Source of the DNA: Isoetes taiwanensis
Taxonomy: Eukaryota; Streptophyta; Lycopodiopsida; Isoetales; Isoetaceae
Reading direction: 5' to 3'
Assembly (NCBI GenBank): GCA_021234155.1
Contig: JAJEKV010000022.1
Coordinates: forward strand, 5,293,852 to 5,357,851
DNA length: 64,000 nt
The stretch's first letter is position 1. Every line of letters begins with the position of its first letter. A model generated the notes under the pieces. That model made no database searches. It saw only the letters and a program-made list of their open reading frames with translations, and was not told where the DNA came from. Of the stretch, positions 25,792-34,956 are shown one piece after another. The translations under genes and the position numbers were made by a program.

Positions 25792-26025
25792 CTACTCATG
25801 CCCTGCGCCTAGGACCCTACTGAGAATTCCAGTCGGATGTCGTGAGTACTCGACCATAGTCAACCCAAACTAGTGAGTTTAATAGGTAATCTGATAAAGT
25901 AAGTGAGTCCATTATGACACTAAGAAAACAAATAGAAAAGACAAATTAAGGGGTGAGTACTCACGTCGTGCGCCCTGCACTTGACTGAGAATCTCAGTCG
26001 AGCCTCTGGCGCACGCCGTGACTAG
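25792..26025 (+). promoter_or_regulatory. First pair of related hairpins
   Basis: Two imperfect hairpins of about 65 bases lie at 25792-25855 and 25957-26025. The second has an outer stem ACTCACGTCGTGCGCC against GGCGCACGCCGTGACT and an inner stem GACTGAGA/TCTCAGTC. The same unit occurs twice more at 27481 and 27653. Each pair precedes a TATA box. Confidence 0.75.
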
Positions 26026-26135
26026 TGGGAGTAAAATGCCTTAAGGGAATCAGAGACTCTAGGAAGTAAACACTTATAACCCAAAATAGTTGGATAACAT
26101 AATTACCCCAGTCGAAACATTAAAATCCCCAACCC

Positions 26136-26144
26136 TATAAATAG
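26136..26144 (+). promoter_or_regulatory. TATA box upstream of the histone-tail-like ORF
   Basis: CCCTATAAATAGAC is a canonical plant TATA box. It lies about 110 bases before the ATG at 26246 and about 110 bases after the second hairpin. Confidence 0.6.
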
Positions 26145-26245
26145 ACTCCTTAGGGTAACGCCATTTGTATTCTTCCCTAGTCGACTAGCACCGGCCTACA
26201 AGTCGGTTTTAGGGCGCCAGTGAGGCGATTGAGGTGATATCAAAC

Positions 26246-27046
26246 ATGGCTCGCACCAAACAAACAGCAATGGTGGTGATGGAGGATGGATCGACGAGCA
26301 TCCAGGTCCTCGCTGCAGAACAAAAGGCGACAAAGGCAAAGAAACGGAGGAGAAATGAGACCCACAAAACCTCGCCGATGAGCAAGAAGAGCCACAAATG
26401 CAAGAATATCAAGAACAGAATCCTAATGATCAAGTAGAGGAGGAACAGAAAGAGGCTCGTCACCTCCGAAGAATCAAGAGAAGGAAGAGAGAGGAGAAAA
26501 AGCGAAGGATGGCAGAGAGAGAGAGGAACTCGCACGTTAGAGGGCAGAGAAAGGCAAGGAACCGCTTCGCGAGAAGGCACCCACAAGAAAAACCAAGAAG
26601 ACATCTAGCAAGGGGGGTGAAGATCATCGAGAGGGAGCTGGATCAATCCCCATTATCATCAGACACTGAGTCAGATGATGCTTAGAACCTATCCGGCAAG
26701 AGCAAGGCAGAACGGGGAAAAGATTTGTGGTGCAGAGGAGGGAGGAGACGAATACAGAAGAGCCTGATGGCCCGCCACCATACGCAGCATGGACTAAGTC
26801 AGACCCCAAGACATCTGGTAGGCCTGCTCGATAGTCATTCACCCTAAAGAAGGATAGTATAAGCAAAAATTGGTGGAATATAAGGCATACATGAAAATGT
26901 ACGATGCATATTCAAAGTACTACCACGAGCACAGGGTCGCATATGTGGCAGGGGGGATACCAACAAAAGAGAACACCCTAAAACCTCCCCAACCACAACC
27001 ACCAAAGAAGCCTATGAAGCAGAGCGGAGACTCGCCAAATAGATAG
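26246..27046 (+). pseudogene. Basic gag-like ORF beginning with an H3-tail octapeptide
   Basis: The frame starts MARTKQTA, identical to the first eight residues of histone H3, then departs (MVVMEDGSTSIQVLAAEQKA). After frameshifts it continues as a very basic, Arg/Glu-rich helix-like stretch (about 26398-26600), an acidic SPLSSDTESDDA segment, a proline stretch with GPPPYAAW (about 26765) and a Tyr-rich segment (YKAYMKMYDAYSKYYHEHRV, about 26880-26940). It ends PNR-stop at 27046. Length, charge and position downstream of a primer site fit a gag-type or capsid-type protein, but no zinc knuckle or pol follows. I do not recognise the family. Confidence 0.45.
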
Positions 27047-27480
27047 CTTTTGCATTCCCATTTCGCATGAGGGGCGAGGGAGATTAGGCACCTTTAGAAC
27101 AGCTACGGCCTTCTATACCACAAGCAGCATTCGCGAGGTTGACTCGTAAAGTCCTGCACGAATTCGACAAAAGTAAATGAGTGACGGACGAGATGCTCCT
27201 TGTTTTACAAGAAGCTCCAGAGCTTGTCCAACACTTTTAAGATTCCTTCGCATGTGCTTTACACGCCGAAGAGTCATATGCATGCCCAAGGACATGCGTT
27301 TGGCTAAGTTTATTATTAAGAAAGAGGACTGTTCGAAGTCCTCAAAAATTTCTGTAATATATAAATTTTTGAGTAATATAAGTACAAGAGTGTTAGCCGA
27401 GTCTTAAACAGGTAGTATTAGCAAAGTGCATCTTTTGGTGTTATTTAATTTGAGAAAATTGTGATCAAATGAGCCTCCAA

Positions 27481-27719
27481 TACTCACGCTGTGCACCAGG
27501 AGCACGTGAGAATTTCACTCGACCGTGTGGCGCATGCCATGAGTAATCGACCCCTGGTCTACTCCAAAACTAGCCCAAATCGAGCGAGAGAGCAAGAAAA
27601 ATGCCCTCATTTTATCAGTTTAGCGACATCTAGGACCCAAACAGGCTGCCAATACTCATGCCGTGTGTCAGGAACACAACTGAGAATCTTACTTGGGCCT
27701 GTGGCGCACGCCATGAGTA
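27481..27719 (+). promoter_or_regulatory. Second pair of related hairpins
   Basis: Units at 27481-27545 and 27653-27719 repeat the hairpin organisation seen at 25792-26025: TACTCACGC or TACTCATGCCGTG at the left and GGCGCA(T/C)GCCATGAGTA at the right around a GAGAAT core. Spacing between the two units (about 170) matches the first pair. Confidence 0.75.
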
Positions 27720-27864
27720 GTCACCCTTTGAACCTTTATAATTTGACCTAGACAGCTTCAAATCTCCTAAAATTTGTTGCAATAAGGTTATTAGACAGCT
27801 CTCTCCATCTTTAACTTTTTGAATTACCCAGAAAACAAACAACCATTCTCCAAAATAGTAAGTC

Positions 27865-27874
27865 TATAAATAAA
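27865..27874 (+). promoter_or_regulatory. TATA box of the second module
   Basis: GTCTATAAATAAAGGG lies about 145 bases after the second hairpin pair and about 110 bases before an ATG at 27982, repeating the geometry of the first module. Confidence 0.55.
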
Positions 27875-27981
27875 GGGTACCCCTCATTAGCAACATTCAA
27901 CTTTGTTCCTCGCTCCAAGCTGACTTTCTGACTTCCTGAGGTGTTCATACATCTGTTCACATCCCTAGCTTCATCAGAATC

Positions 27982-28137
27982 ATGGCTACTGCATCATTCA
28001 AGCGATGGTACAGTGCCACTTCCCATGTAGCAGAGGCAGATGTTAACTCTGTCTTCTCGGTTTTTCAACACCAGTTTGACTTGTCAGCCACAATAGCAGC
28101 TACACCATACCACCATGAAGTCATGCAAGAATTCTAA
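27982..28137 (+). CDS. 51-residue ORF of the second hairpin-TATA module
   Basis: The frame MATASFKRWYSATSHVAEAD continues to MQEF-stop. It is preceded by a TATA box and a CT-rich leader in the same way as the ORF at 26246. It ends 12 bases before a CACTA-type terminus, so it may be the truncated start of a longer protein. No family is recognised. Confidence 0.35.
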   Translation: MATASFKRWYSATSHVAEADVNSVFSVFQHQFDLSATIAATPYHHEVMQEF

Positions 28138-28149
28138 ACAAAGGTAGAT

Positions 28150-28740
28150 CACTACAAAAGTATTTTGCCATATCGACGTCTATAACAACGTTTAGACGTC
28201 GTTTAGTCGTCGATAAAGGTCGACTAAAAGTCATTAAACGATGCCTATAACGACGTCTAGATGTCGTTATATATGTCCTGCTATCGTCATTAACCACGTC
28301 ACAATCGCGGCGTCGTTAAGCGACGACTGCATGTCGTTCAACGACTACTACGACCGCGTGGCCTGCCGCGCAGTCGTCGCGTCCAAAGACGACGGTTGCC
28401 GGTCTTGCGCTTGCGTGGCAGCCACGCCGGCAACGCGTCGTTAAACGATGCTTATGACACGCGGGTCGCCAGCGTGTCGGGTGCGGTCGATGGCAAGACC
28501 CGGCCACCGGGCCTTCGGCGTGGCGACAAAGCCGCAACGTCGTTAAACGACATTATGACACGTTGGCTGCCTGGCGTGGCGGACACCACGCGTCCGTGTC
28601 GCCACGCCGTTCAACACGCAGCGTCCACGCGCTCAACGGCGGCCACGCTGATCGTGGACGTGGTTGACGCTGGCGTCCCACGACATGCCCGTATCCCCAG
28701 ACACCGACGATGGAAGTCCGACTTATTTAACTCTTCATTG
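28150..28740 (+). mobile_element. CACTA-type terminus with subterminal repeat array
   Basis: CACTACAAAAGTATTTTGCC at 28150 resembles the plant En/Spm terminal consensus (CACTACAAGAAAA). It is followed by a GC-rich stretch densely packed with GTCGTTAAACGACG-like units in both orientations, typical of subterminal transposase-binding repeats. The matching right end was not found. TTAGTG followed by GAT at 29303-29310 would give a GAT duplication, but it lacks the subterminal repeats and lies inside another element. The body is probably truncated or split. Confidence 0.6.
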
Positions 28741-28789
28741 TAACTTAAGTTGAAATACTGACATTTGTGAATTCTGATTCAATCGTACA

Positions 28790-28870
28790 GAAACATTTTG
28801 AAAAGAAAGCTATTTGAAACAACATTTTGAAAAGAAAGCTATTTGAAACAACATTTTGAAAAGAAAGCTT
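28790..28870 (+). repeat. Three copies of a 30-bp unit
   Basis: ACATTTTGAAAAGAAAGCTA followed by TTTGAAACA repeats three times just outside the left end of the large transposon. A frame through the last copy reads ILKRKLIELQKEK, and the sequence right of the transposon reads KQELQKDRDKLLAKLE. The transposon may therefore have split a coiled-coil coding region. Confidence 0.8.
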
Positions 28871-28890
28871 ATTGAGCTTCAAAAGGAGAA

Positions 28891-28950
28891 AACAAGGTTT
28901 AAAATGAAACGCACTTATTTAAGAAGTGCGTTTGAAAGATTCCTTTGAAA
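28891..28950 (+). repeat. Left terminal inverted repeat with internal hairpin
   Basis: The first 30 bases match the right end. The following bases create a perfect hairpin AAACGCACTT-ATTTAAG-AAGTGCGTTT (28907-28933). At the right end AACGCACTT occurs twice in direct orientation instead. Confidence 0.75.
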
Positions 28951-29056
28951 ATTTTTGAAAGTTCAAAAAAGAGACAAAAAGGGAGCAGAAAGATTGTTGA
29001 ACACTTTAAGGTCAATAAATCCCATAAAAAGTAGCACTTTCATAGAAATGTGTTGG

Positions 29057-29081
29057 AAAAAAAAAAAAAAAAAAAAAAAAA
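29057..29081 (+). repeat. Poly(A) tract
   Basis: A run of about 25 A residues inside the left arm of the large transposon, without any retrogene body beside it. Confidence 0.9.
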
Positions 29082-29415
29082 GAGACTGTTTTGAGGAGGT
29101 TAAAGCAAATATTGAAGAACCAACAAATTAATTGTTGTTAAAAAGGGAGCATAAGCAGTGTGTACTTTTGTACAAGAAATCTGAAAATGCCTTTAACGTG
29201 CAATTTACAAAAAGTAAAAAATAAAGTATGTGGAAAAGAAGTGGTAGTTGCTGTAATTAGACATTGTTGGAGACAGAATAAGAGAATCCATTTTAACTTT
29301 CTTAGTGGATTTCCAAACAATACAAAAAGGCATTAAATGCTAATATCGTGAGAAAAAAAAAATACGTAAACTCTGGTACAAATCTATACCGACATTTTGA
29401 AATTGAAACCCAATG

Positions 29416-32400
29416 GGTATAAATTTATACGACGGGGAGGTTCCTCCCCAGCCTCATGTGGCTCCCATCTCCCTTTTGCTCTGTTTCTTGTGATGCCACA
29501 AAGCCCGAGCCACCTAGCTACGATTCTAATGGCACTTGAAATGGCTCCTTGGGGGCTCTACCTCCACCGGTTCGAGGTCTACAAACTCCACCTCCTCGTC
29601 TTTTTCTTCCCGTAATAGGAGGTCGGATTTCAAAGTAGGTGCCTTTGGCATCCCCAAAGACCATTTTTCGCCTCCTAATTCCTCATTTTCATCCGGAAAG
29701 GACTCACAGGGAGTTTATTCGAGTCCCGATGAAGCTGATTTTTGTCAGGTCAATGTCAATCGACACCACGTTACGCCCAAGAGCAAGGCGCATATAGGCT
29801 GTGGTACCACTTCCCCGAAAAGCATCCAAAACCCAAATCCCGTATGAAAACCATTGTATTAGATTGTTGATTAGCCTTTGGGGTTTCTGGTAGTGGGACA
29901 CCACAGCGCCTTGCCTCTGCGGGTCTCTCAGCTTCTGTAAGACGGCGGGGAATTGGAATGCATTGCACGGTGGGGTCTTCTCACCTTGAGTGTTAAAGTG
30001 CACCATGGTCTTCTTGGTGTCAACGCTGTAGTAGCCTATGTGAAAATGTTCGAAGCAGCTGACTAACCGTGGACCACCACCATGACCCTTAACGTTTGTC
30101 TTCAGCCTAGAGCAGAAAAAGCACGGTAAGTGGAAAGTACACGGTAAAAGCACTGCTGTATAAATTTATACCGCGGGGTTCCTGCTGTATAAATTTATAC
30201 AGCAAGGACTGCAGTGTAAATTTGTGCAGCAAAATCTTTTTAAAATACAAAAAGCAAGCGACATCGAGGCTTACCAGATGCAATTTTCAAAGCCGGCGTT
30301 GCAGACCATTGAAACGGGTTTTAACACAGACATCGTTTGAAGGTCCGAGTGAAAGATTATGACTCTCCAATTTGCAGACAACGTGATGTCCTTTAGACCA
30401 TCCAAAAAAGCCTTTACTTGCACATGAGTAAAGGCCTCATCATCAAAAACACTGTCCTTGATCTTAAAACCATAGGGAATGTCTGCTATACACAATGTGA
30501 AGTTCTGCTTATCCAACAGTGTCCCTAGTTTGGTGCAGTCACCATGTACAACTTTGTACAAGCAGTCCTGGCCAAATGTTGTAAATCTTTCGTAGCCACC
30601 CTCGTAATCGCTTTATTTCGTGCTTGCCATGTTCGATGGCTTTTAATCTTTGCCTTTCCTCTTTTGCCCTTCTTGAACCCGATTCAAGAAGCCTGGCACA
30701 CCTTTCTTCTTGTTACGTAAGAAAGGAGGCGCGAAGCACAAAAGCACAAATTCACAAAGCGGTTCTTCTCACAAACTCATCCGACCACTAAAGTTGGCGA
30801 TATGTTCTCATTATTATACCATCACATTTGTACATGTCGGGTAAAGAAGTTTGCACTCCTCCCAGTCTTCTAAATTCAGTTGCTTCATTAACTCCGACTG
30901 GCATGTGACAATGTCCTTCTGACTGCAACCAAGGAGAGAGTTAGATATGGTTTGAGTACAGTGCATAGTAAAGTCTACTTACGTTTTAGCTTCCTTAGCC
31001 ATTTCGTCGAGAGTAAATTCTTTGGCAACAACTTTTTCAAGAAGCCGCACAAATATTTCCTTGCTCTTCAGTCCCTGTAATTGTGTCCATGGCACTATGC
31101 TCATGTTTTTCTGTTTGGACTCAGAAACTTTTTTTGGTTTTGTGCCACCGCTGCTGGATTGCTCTTTAAGTTCACCATCTTCAAACATGCAGAAGATTCT
31201 TTCTTGCAAATCCCACACCTGATTGAAATTGAGGACCGTTAGCTCAGCAGCGGCTAAGGCAGTTGTGAAGCAAATAAATCTAGGCAGGCGAGGCCACGGT
31301 ATAAATTTATCCCGTTCATGTCCTCCGTATAAATTTATACCGTAGTGGGCCGAGGCTCTAAACGTCAGCGTTTTAAAATGGTATAAATTTATACGAAGTT
31401 ACGGTCCGTATAAATTTATCTGATTGGCATTTTCGGTATAAACTTATGCCGATGCAGGACGCGTTAGAAATGTATTTAAATGCACATATTCTGGTGAACA
31501 CTGTAAGAAACTTAAACACAAAGGAGAAAATACTTACTTGGCTATCTCTGAACGCAAGTTGAAAGTAGTTATCATACTGCTTTACCGCCATCATAGGCTT
31601 CTTATCGAGTCGAATTTTAGACGAAGATTCTCACACAAGCCTCCCAAGTTCTTGGAGCTTGTTCTTTTTTGTTTTAAAGTCATCTCCATGCAACTGCTTG
31701 AACTCAATGTATTCTCTGTGCATGAAGCGAAATTTTGTCTATGAGGCTCATCTTCAACCGAAGTCATTATCCGGTTTGTGACTTACGGCTTCTAAACTTT
31801 GGCCTCCTCATCACAACCCGGAGCATATATATGGGCTTCCACACTCTTCCACACCTCATTCCTGCTCTCTTCTTTAGAGACAGGTTCTTTCACGGCTTTA
31901 TAACTATGTGTTCCTCCAAGAGCGTAGTAGGTATAGTCCTCAAAATCGGCCTTCCTGTAATCCTTAAGCTCTTGCACCTTCTCTGCTAACCATAACAACC
32001 CGGAGGAGACACATGGGCATGTGGATTTCTTCTCATTCTTTGCTTTAATATGCCCACATATCTTTGCGTGACAACTTCCGAACTTGAAGCACCCTGACCC
32101 CATCTTCATTCTTCGGTGATTAAAGCTGTTGTGCTTTTAAGGATAAAGAGATTGTTTATTTCAGAAGCTTTGATTCATTCACACGTTTCAAAATTGCACC
32201 TGATTTGTCCGAGGGTTTCATGATCTATTTTGGCTCTATACGTAGTGCTTCTGGCGATTCTCCAATAGTCAATGCTTTGGTCTTAGTTGATTTTTTCAGT
32301 AGGAGGCTCGTGGTGGTGACCAAAGCTTGCCGTTTACCTTTTCCTTTGACCACAACTTCCTCCTCCTCTTCCTCTTCTTCTATCTCCTCAAGGTCTTTTT

Positions 32401-32545
32401 CTACCTCTTCATTTGTACGTGGGTACCAGAACCCCTTCACAAGTGCTTTTTCAGGACAAAGAATAACAGAGGATAAAATATCTACTATATCCTGCTGGGT
32501 CAAAGCAATCTCGGTTAAGCGTTCATTGTGTATAAATTTATCACG
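29416..32545. repeat. TATAAATTTATA palindromes, left cluster
   Basis: Copies or near copies lie at about 29418, 30161, 30187, 31301, 31327, 31382, 31410, 31436 and 32530. The core is often extended to CGGTATAAATTTATACCG. Most fall in introns or at the gene end rather than in exons. They match the right cluster at 41987-42700. Confidence 0.85.
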
Positions 32546-32910
32546 AGAAAGCAATGAACAAAAGAAAAGAGGTCATAGTACTCCGTAACCAAGTTTGTTG
32601 TTCTGAAATGTACTCATACACATCTTTTTGGCTTGCACATGCTTATTCTAAACATTGTCTTTGTTTAAGATGTACTCAACATCCCTTCGTCATTAATGCA
32701 AGTCATAATAATTTCATCGTTAAGTGTGTGAAGCCACCGGACTTGTCATTTCTCCAGTAGGGTAATAATCCTCCGCCTTTAAACTTACCCCTTCTGTCTT
32801 GTTGCAAAGGTAAAGGTACGAATCAGTGGGGTAGCATTCCCTAAAGCGCCCTATCGTGTACCATGTCACATCTCCGGTTAATTGGGGGATTGTGGCTTTG
32901 GAGCTTGTGG
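29702..32910 (-). pseudogene. ParB-like plus permuted amino-DNA-methyltransferase, multi-exon
   Basis: Exon-like pieces on the minus strand run as follows. About 32910-32789 ends at GTAAGT. 32554-32225 is an acidic region. About 32109-31795 contains YYALGGTHSYKAVKE, a ParB-like GGxH motif. About 31740-31538 ends DSQ/GTAAGT. 31218-30983 follows a CAG acceptor and has a GTAAGT donor. 30922-30830 follows TTGCAG. About 30600-30275 contains HGDCTKL and ADIPYGF, methylase motif IV, with a GTAAGC donor. 30106-29702 follows CTCTAG and contains SHYQKPQRLINNLIQWF and VLDAFRGSGTTA (SAM-binding motif I). Motif IV before motif I is the beta-class order of N4-cytosine/N6-adenine methylases. The 168-base intron joins exons in frame. 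In-frame stops and a frameshift near 30600 mark decay. Confidence 0.7.
30107..30274 (-). other. Intron inside the methyltransferase domain, with palindromes
   Basis: It is bounded by GTAAGC (30274-30269) and CTCTAG (ending 30107). It separates motif IV from motif I and keeps the frame: TG from one exon joins G from the next to make Trp. It contains two TATAAATTTATA copies (about 30161 and 30187). This is strong sign of a spliced eukaryotic gene. Confidence 0.75.
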
Positions 32911-34158
32911 CGGATATTTGAGTTTAAGTGTTATCTTTTGGCTGAAAATGCACGAAAATCGGGCTTAAACATCGTCGAGAAAAGGCAATAACACTACTTT
33001 CTTTTGTAATTTTGTACTAAATATGTGGTCTTTGAGACGCTATTTTAGGTGTTATAACACAGCTTTTTCCCGTGCTCTAACTCTAAAAACACTGTAAATT
33101 TACAACTAGCAAAAAGGCGCAACAGAAGGCTTGGGTAGTTCTAGACTTGGATTCAATTTCTCATTGAGAAAGCGTGTAGGAGACAAGGTATTAGCTATAT
33201 TTCAATTTAACTTGTCCAAAGGCAAGGCCAAATTACCAAATATGCTATTCTATCAAATCGTGATTTGTCTTCTAAAAGTTAGTTTCATGAATTGTAGATG
33301 TTTGTTATTGCTCTTATCACCTTTATTGCCGTATATTTGATGGTCTGTTGTTAAGGGATGGGAGGATGGAAAAAGTTCATAAACTACATAAAAGGGCTTG
33401 GCTAAATGGATCAACTGGCAGTTGTATATGCTGCGAAAAATACAAGCATTTTTCATAATGCAACATGATCTACCTTTGCAATCAACTTTATAGAAGGATT
33501 TATGACAATTATTGTCAGTAATATCGATTGTGCTAAAAGACATCCTTAATGTGTAGAGCTATATTTTTGCCAATCCTTGAGCAAAGTTGTGTAGGCTAGA
33601 AAATAGCATTAACAATGTGGCTTGGGGTATTTGATAACTATGACCAGAGCTAAAGTTCTTTATGAAAAGGTTACTTCATTTTCTGGGGATATTAAGACCT
33701 TTTGCTTCCATATTGATTGATGTAAGCTAACTAGAATTAACGAGAACTACAATGTTGTAGTGTACAAACTATACAAACTGCTTGAAATTTTAAAACTGCT
33801 AATCCCATCTGATTCATTGCCTTCATTTCTTATCCATCATCTGTCTATAAGCTTCCCATTTTATTTGTTGCATAAGGTACTAATTGGGCACATGTCTTAA
33901 CTTTGTTAAACACGAGAATAAGCTGCTCTATATAGCACTTGAATCATTGCGTACCATCCTCACTGTAGATCAGATTGTCGGCTTGCATTGCCAATGGATG
34001 ATGCGCCATATGTACTTTGTGTGGAGTTGCAGTTGTGTCTATATTTGAATTGGAGTATCTTATTGCAAATAAATACCAAATCCAATCTCCTTTGGGTCTG
34101 ACTCCAACATCCATGGAGGCCTAAATATCCAAGTTCAAGAGTGGAATGGGTTAAAATC
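32911..34158. other. Transposon interior left of the Copia, nothing recognised
   Basis: AT-rich sequence with short frames only. Removal of the Copia joins 34158 to 39767. On the minus strand this lets a frame from 39903 (LAGSHILVARDSKARFYLVS...) continue a few residues (HVDFNPFHS), so the Copia may have landed in a coding stretch. The family is not recognised. Confidence 0.4.
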
Positions 34159-34776
34159 TGTTGTTAGTTCAACTATTGAATAAAATTTTCCTAGTAATAG
34201 TCTTCTCAATATCAATACTTAACACCAAGCAAGACTATAATGCATGAATATTTATCATTTCCTTTGTTCTTAACTAGCCAGCTTTCAACACAAAACCATT
34301 AACCATTGAAAATCATAATATAGACTTTACTGTAGCATCGAGATCGAACATAATACTGTAGCACAATTACCCTTGCTAGTTGAACTGTTTGGATGGATCC
34401 GACTCACTCAGAGCTAGATCCACAACCAATAGATGTTTATAGATTAGCAGGTCCGACGGTTATGGAACTGATGTGTGCAGAGCCGACGGTTATGCCTTCA
34501 CCGACCACTGAAGACTAGCATGGCATATTTCTATTCGATTGCTTAAATAAGCAATGCTTATATTCAAATGCAATTTTACCTTAGCTCTTTAGCCTTTTAA
34601 CCTTAGGCCTTAACCATTGGCATTTAATCAATATCTTTCAACCTTACGTAACCATAGCTAAGTAAACATAAGGTTAAGTGTAGAACCAAGCTTTCAAGTC
34701 GACAGCAGATGCGCTTCCGCCTGTTATCTGAGGATCATGACAAGCTCAGTGAATATTGTCTGACAAATATACAACA
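34159..34776 (-). repeat. Copia 3' LTR
   Basis: On the plus strand it begins TGTTGTTAG and ends TACAACA next to the polypurine tract (TTCCCCCATC). Its last 90 or so bases (the U3 start on the coding strand) do not match the other LTR well. Confidence 0.9.
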
Positions 34777-34956
34777 TTCCCCCATCAGATAATATTCCCT
34801 AAGTCACAATCTGTTTGGGCTTCAAGAGATTTACTTTTTAACTAGTAAAACACCTGCAATGATAATATTTTGAACTTGACGGACTTTTTTAACTTATATG
34901 ATAACCCTGTTTTGAACTGTAAAACCTGCAACACCAAGTAGTATTTTTGAACTTGC

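Noticed and set aside
25792-27719. Geminivirus or nanovirus origin hairpins
   Set aside because: The loops lack TAATATTAC or TAGTATTAC nonanucleotides and no Rep protein is seen.
25792-27719. Hammerhead ribozymes in the four hairpins
   Set aside because: No CTGATGA/GAAA core is present in the loops.
29303-29310. TTAGTG followed by GAT as the right end of the CACTA at 28150
   Set aside because: It gives a matching GAT duplication, but there are no subterminal repeats near it and it lies inside the large TIR transposon, which starts at 28891. Chance is more likely.
29702-30600. Bacterial contamination as source of the methyltransferase
   Set aside because: Canonical GT-AG introns keep the frame, and the flanks are continuous plant transposon sequence.
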